This document shows, piece after piece, positions 5,540-5,603 of a stretch of 5,603 nt of DNA. A program made the position numbers and the translations under genes. The notes beneath the pieces are model-generated. The model did not search any database, was not told the DNA's origin, and saw only the letters and a list, made by a program, of their open reading frames with translations. This stretch comes from an uncultured Clostridia bacterium (GTDB lineage Bacteria; Bacillota; Clostridia; Christensenellales; UBA1242): the NCBI GenBank assembly GCA_904397185.1, contig CAJFOL010000067.1, positions 1-5,603 of the forward strand, in the 5' to 3' direction. The stretch's first letter is position 1. Every line of letters starts with the position of its first letter.

Positions 5540-5603
5540 ATCTAGCCAAAAAGAGTTGTTTTGTGCGGAACTATCATATAAAAATAAAATAAAACGAAGA
5601 TGA

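Noticed and set aside
5600..5602. ATG at the right edge as the start of a next gene
   Set aside because: Only one codon is visible and no clear ribosome binding site precedes it.

Overview
This window looks like chromosomal DNA from an AT-rich, low-GC Gram-positive bacterium. The gyrase B protein has clostridia-like Firmicutes motifs and lacks the large insertion found in enterobacterial GyrB. Ribosome binding sites are of the AAGGAG type, and the promoters have clear sigma-A-like -35/-10 boxes, often with an extended TG. I cannot name the species. The standard genetic code fits every gene.

Layout from left to right. Positions 1-2081 hold gyrB on the minus strand, complete at its start and missing only the last few bases. 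A 255-base AT-rich spacer (2082-2336) follows, with a tandem TA-rich repeat and two divergent promoters, one for gyrB and one for a GtrA-family membrane protein (2337-2936, plus). A large hairpin at 2968-3022 serves as a shared terminator between this gene and a convergent unknown soluble protein (3104-3757, minus). Behind that lies a four-helix membrane protein (3820-4377, minus) that resembles KwaA of the Kiwa anti-phage system, though only tentatively. A divergent eight-helix membrane protein (4454-5122, plus) resembles a degenerate YhhN/TMEM86 protein. After a terminator (5241-5268) comes an initiator tRNA-fMet gene (5343-5419) with a perfect consensus promoter and its own terminator.

The most unusual structure is just beyond the tRNA. 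At 5492-5539 there are three blocks (9, 9 and 14 bases) that are exact reverse complements of the tRNA's 3' flank, its 3' acceptor strand, and its anticodon-to-variable-loop segment. They are in the right order and keep the same 16-base gap where the T arm should be, but the T-arm sequence itself is completely different and the CCAT after the discriminator is missing. This is either an inverted tRNA-derived remnant or an element that can pair with the tRNA.

The genes do not form one obvious pathway. gyrB and tRNA-fMet are housekeeping genes; between them is an accessory-looking group of membrane and unknown proteins, each apparently transcribed on its own or in pairs.
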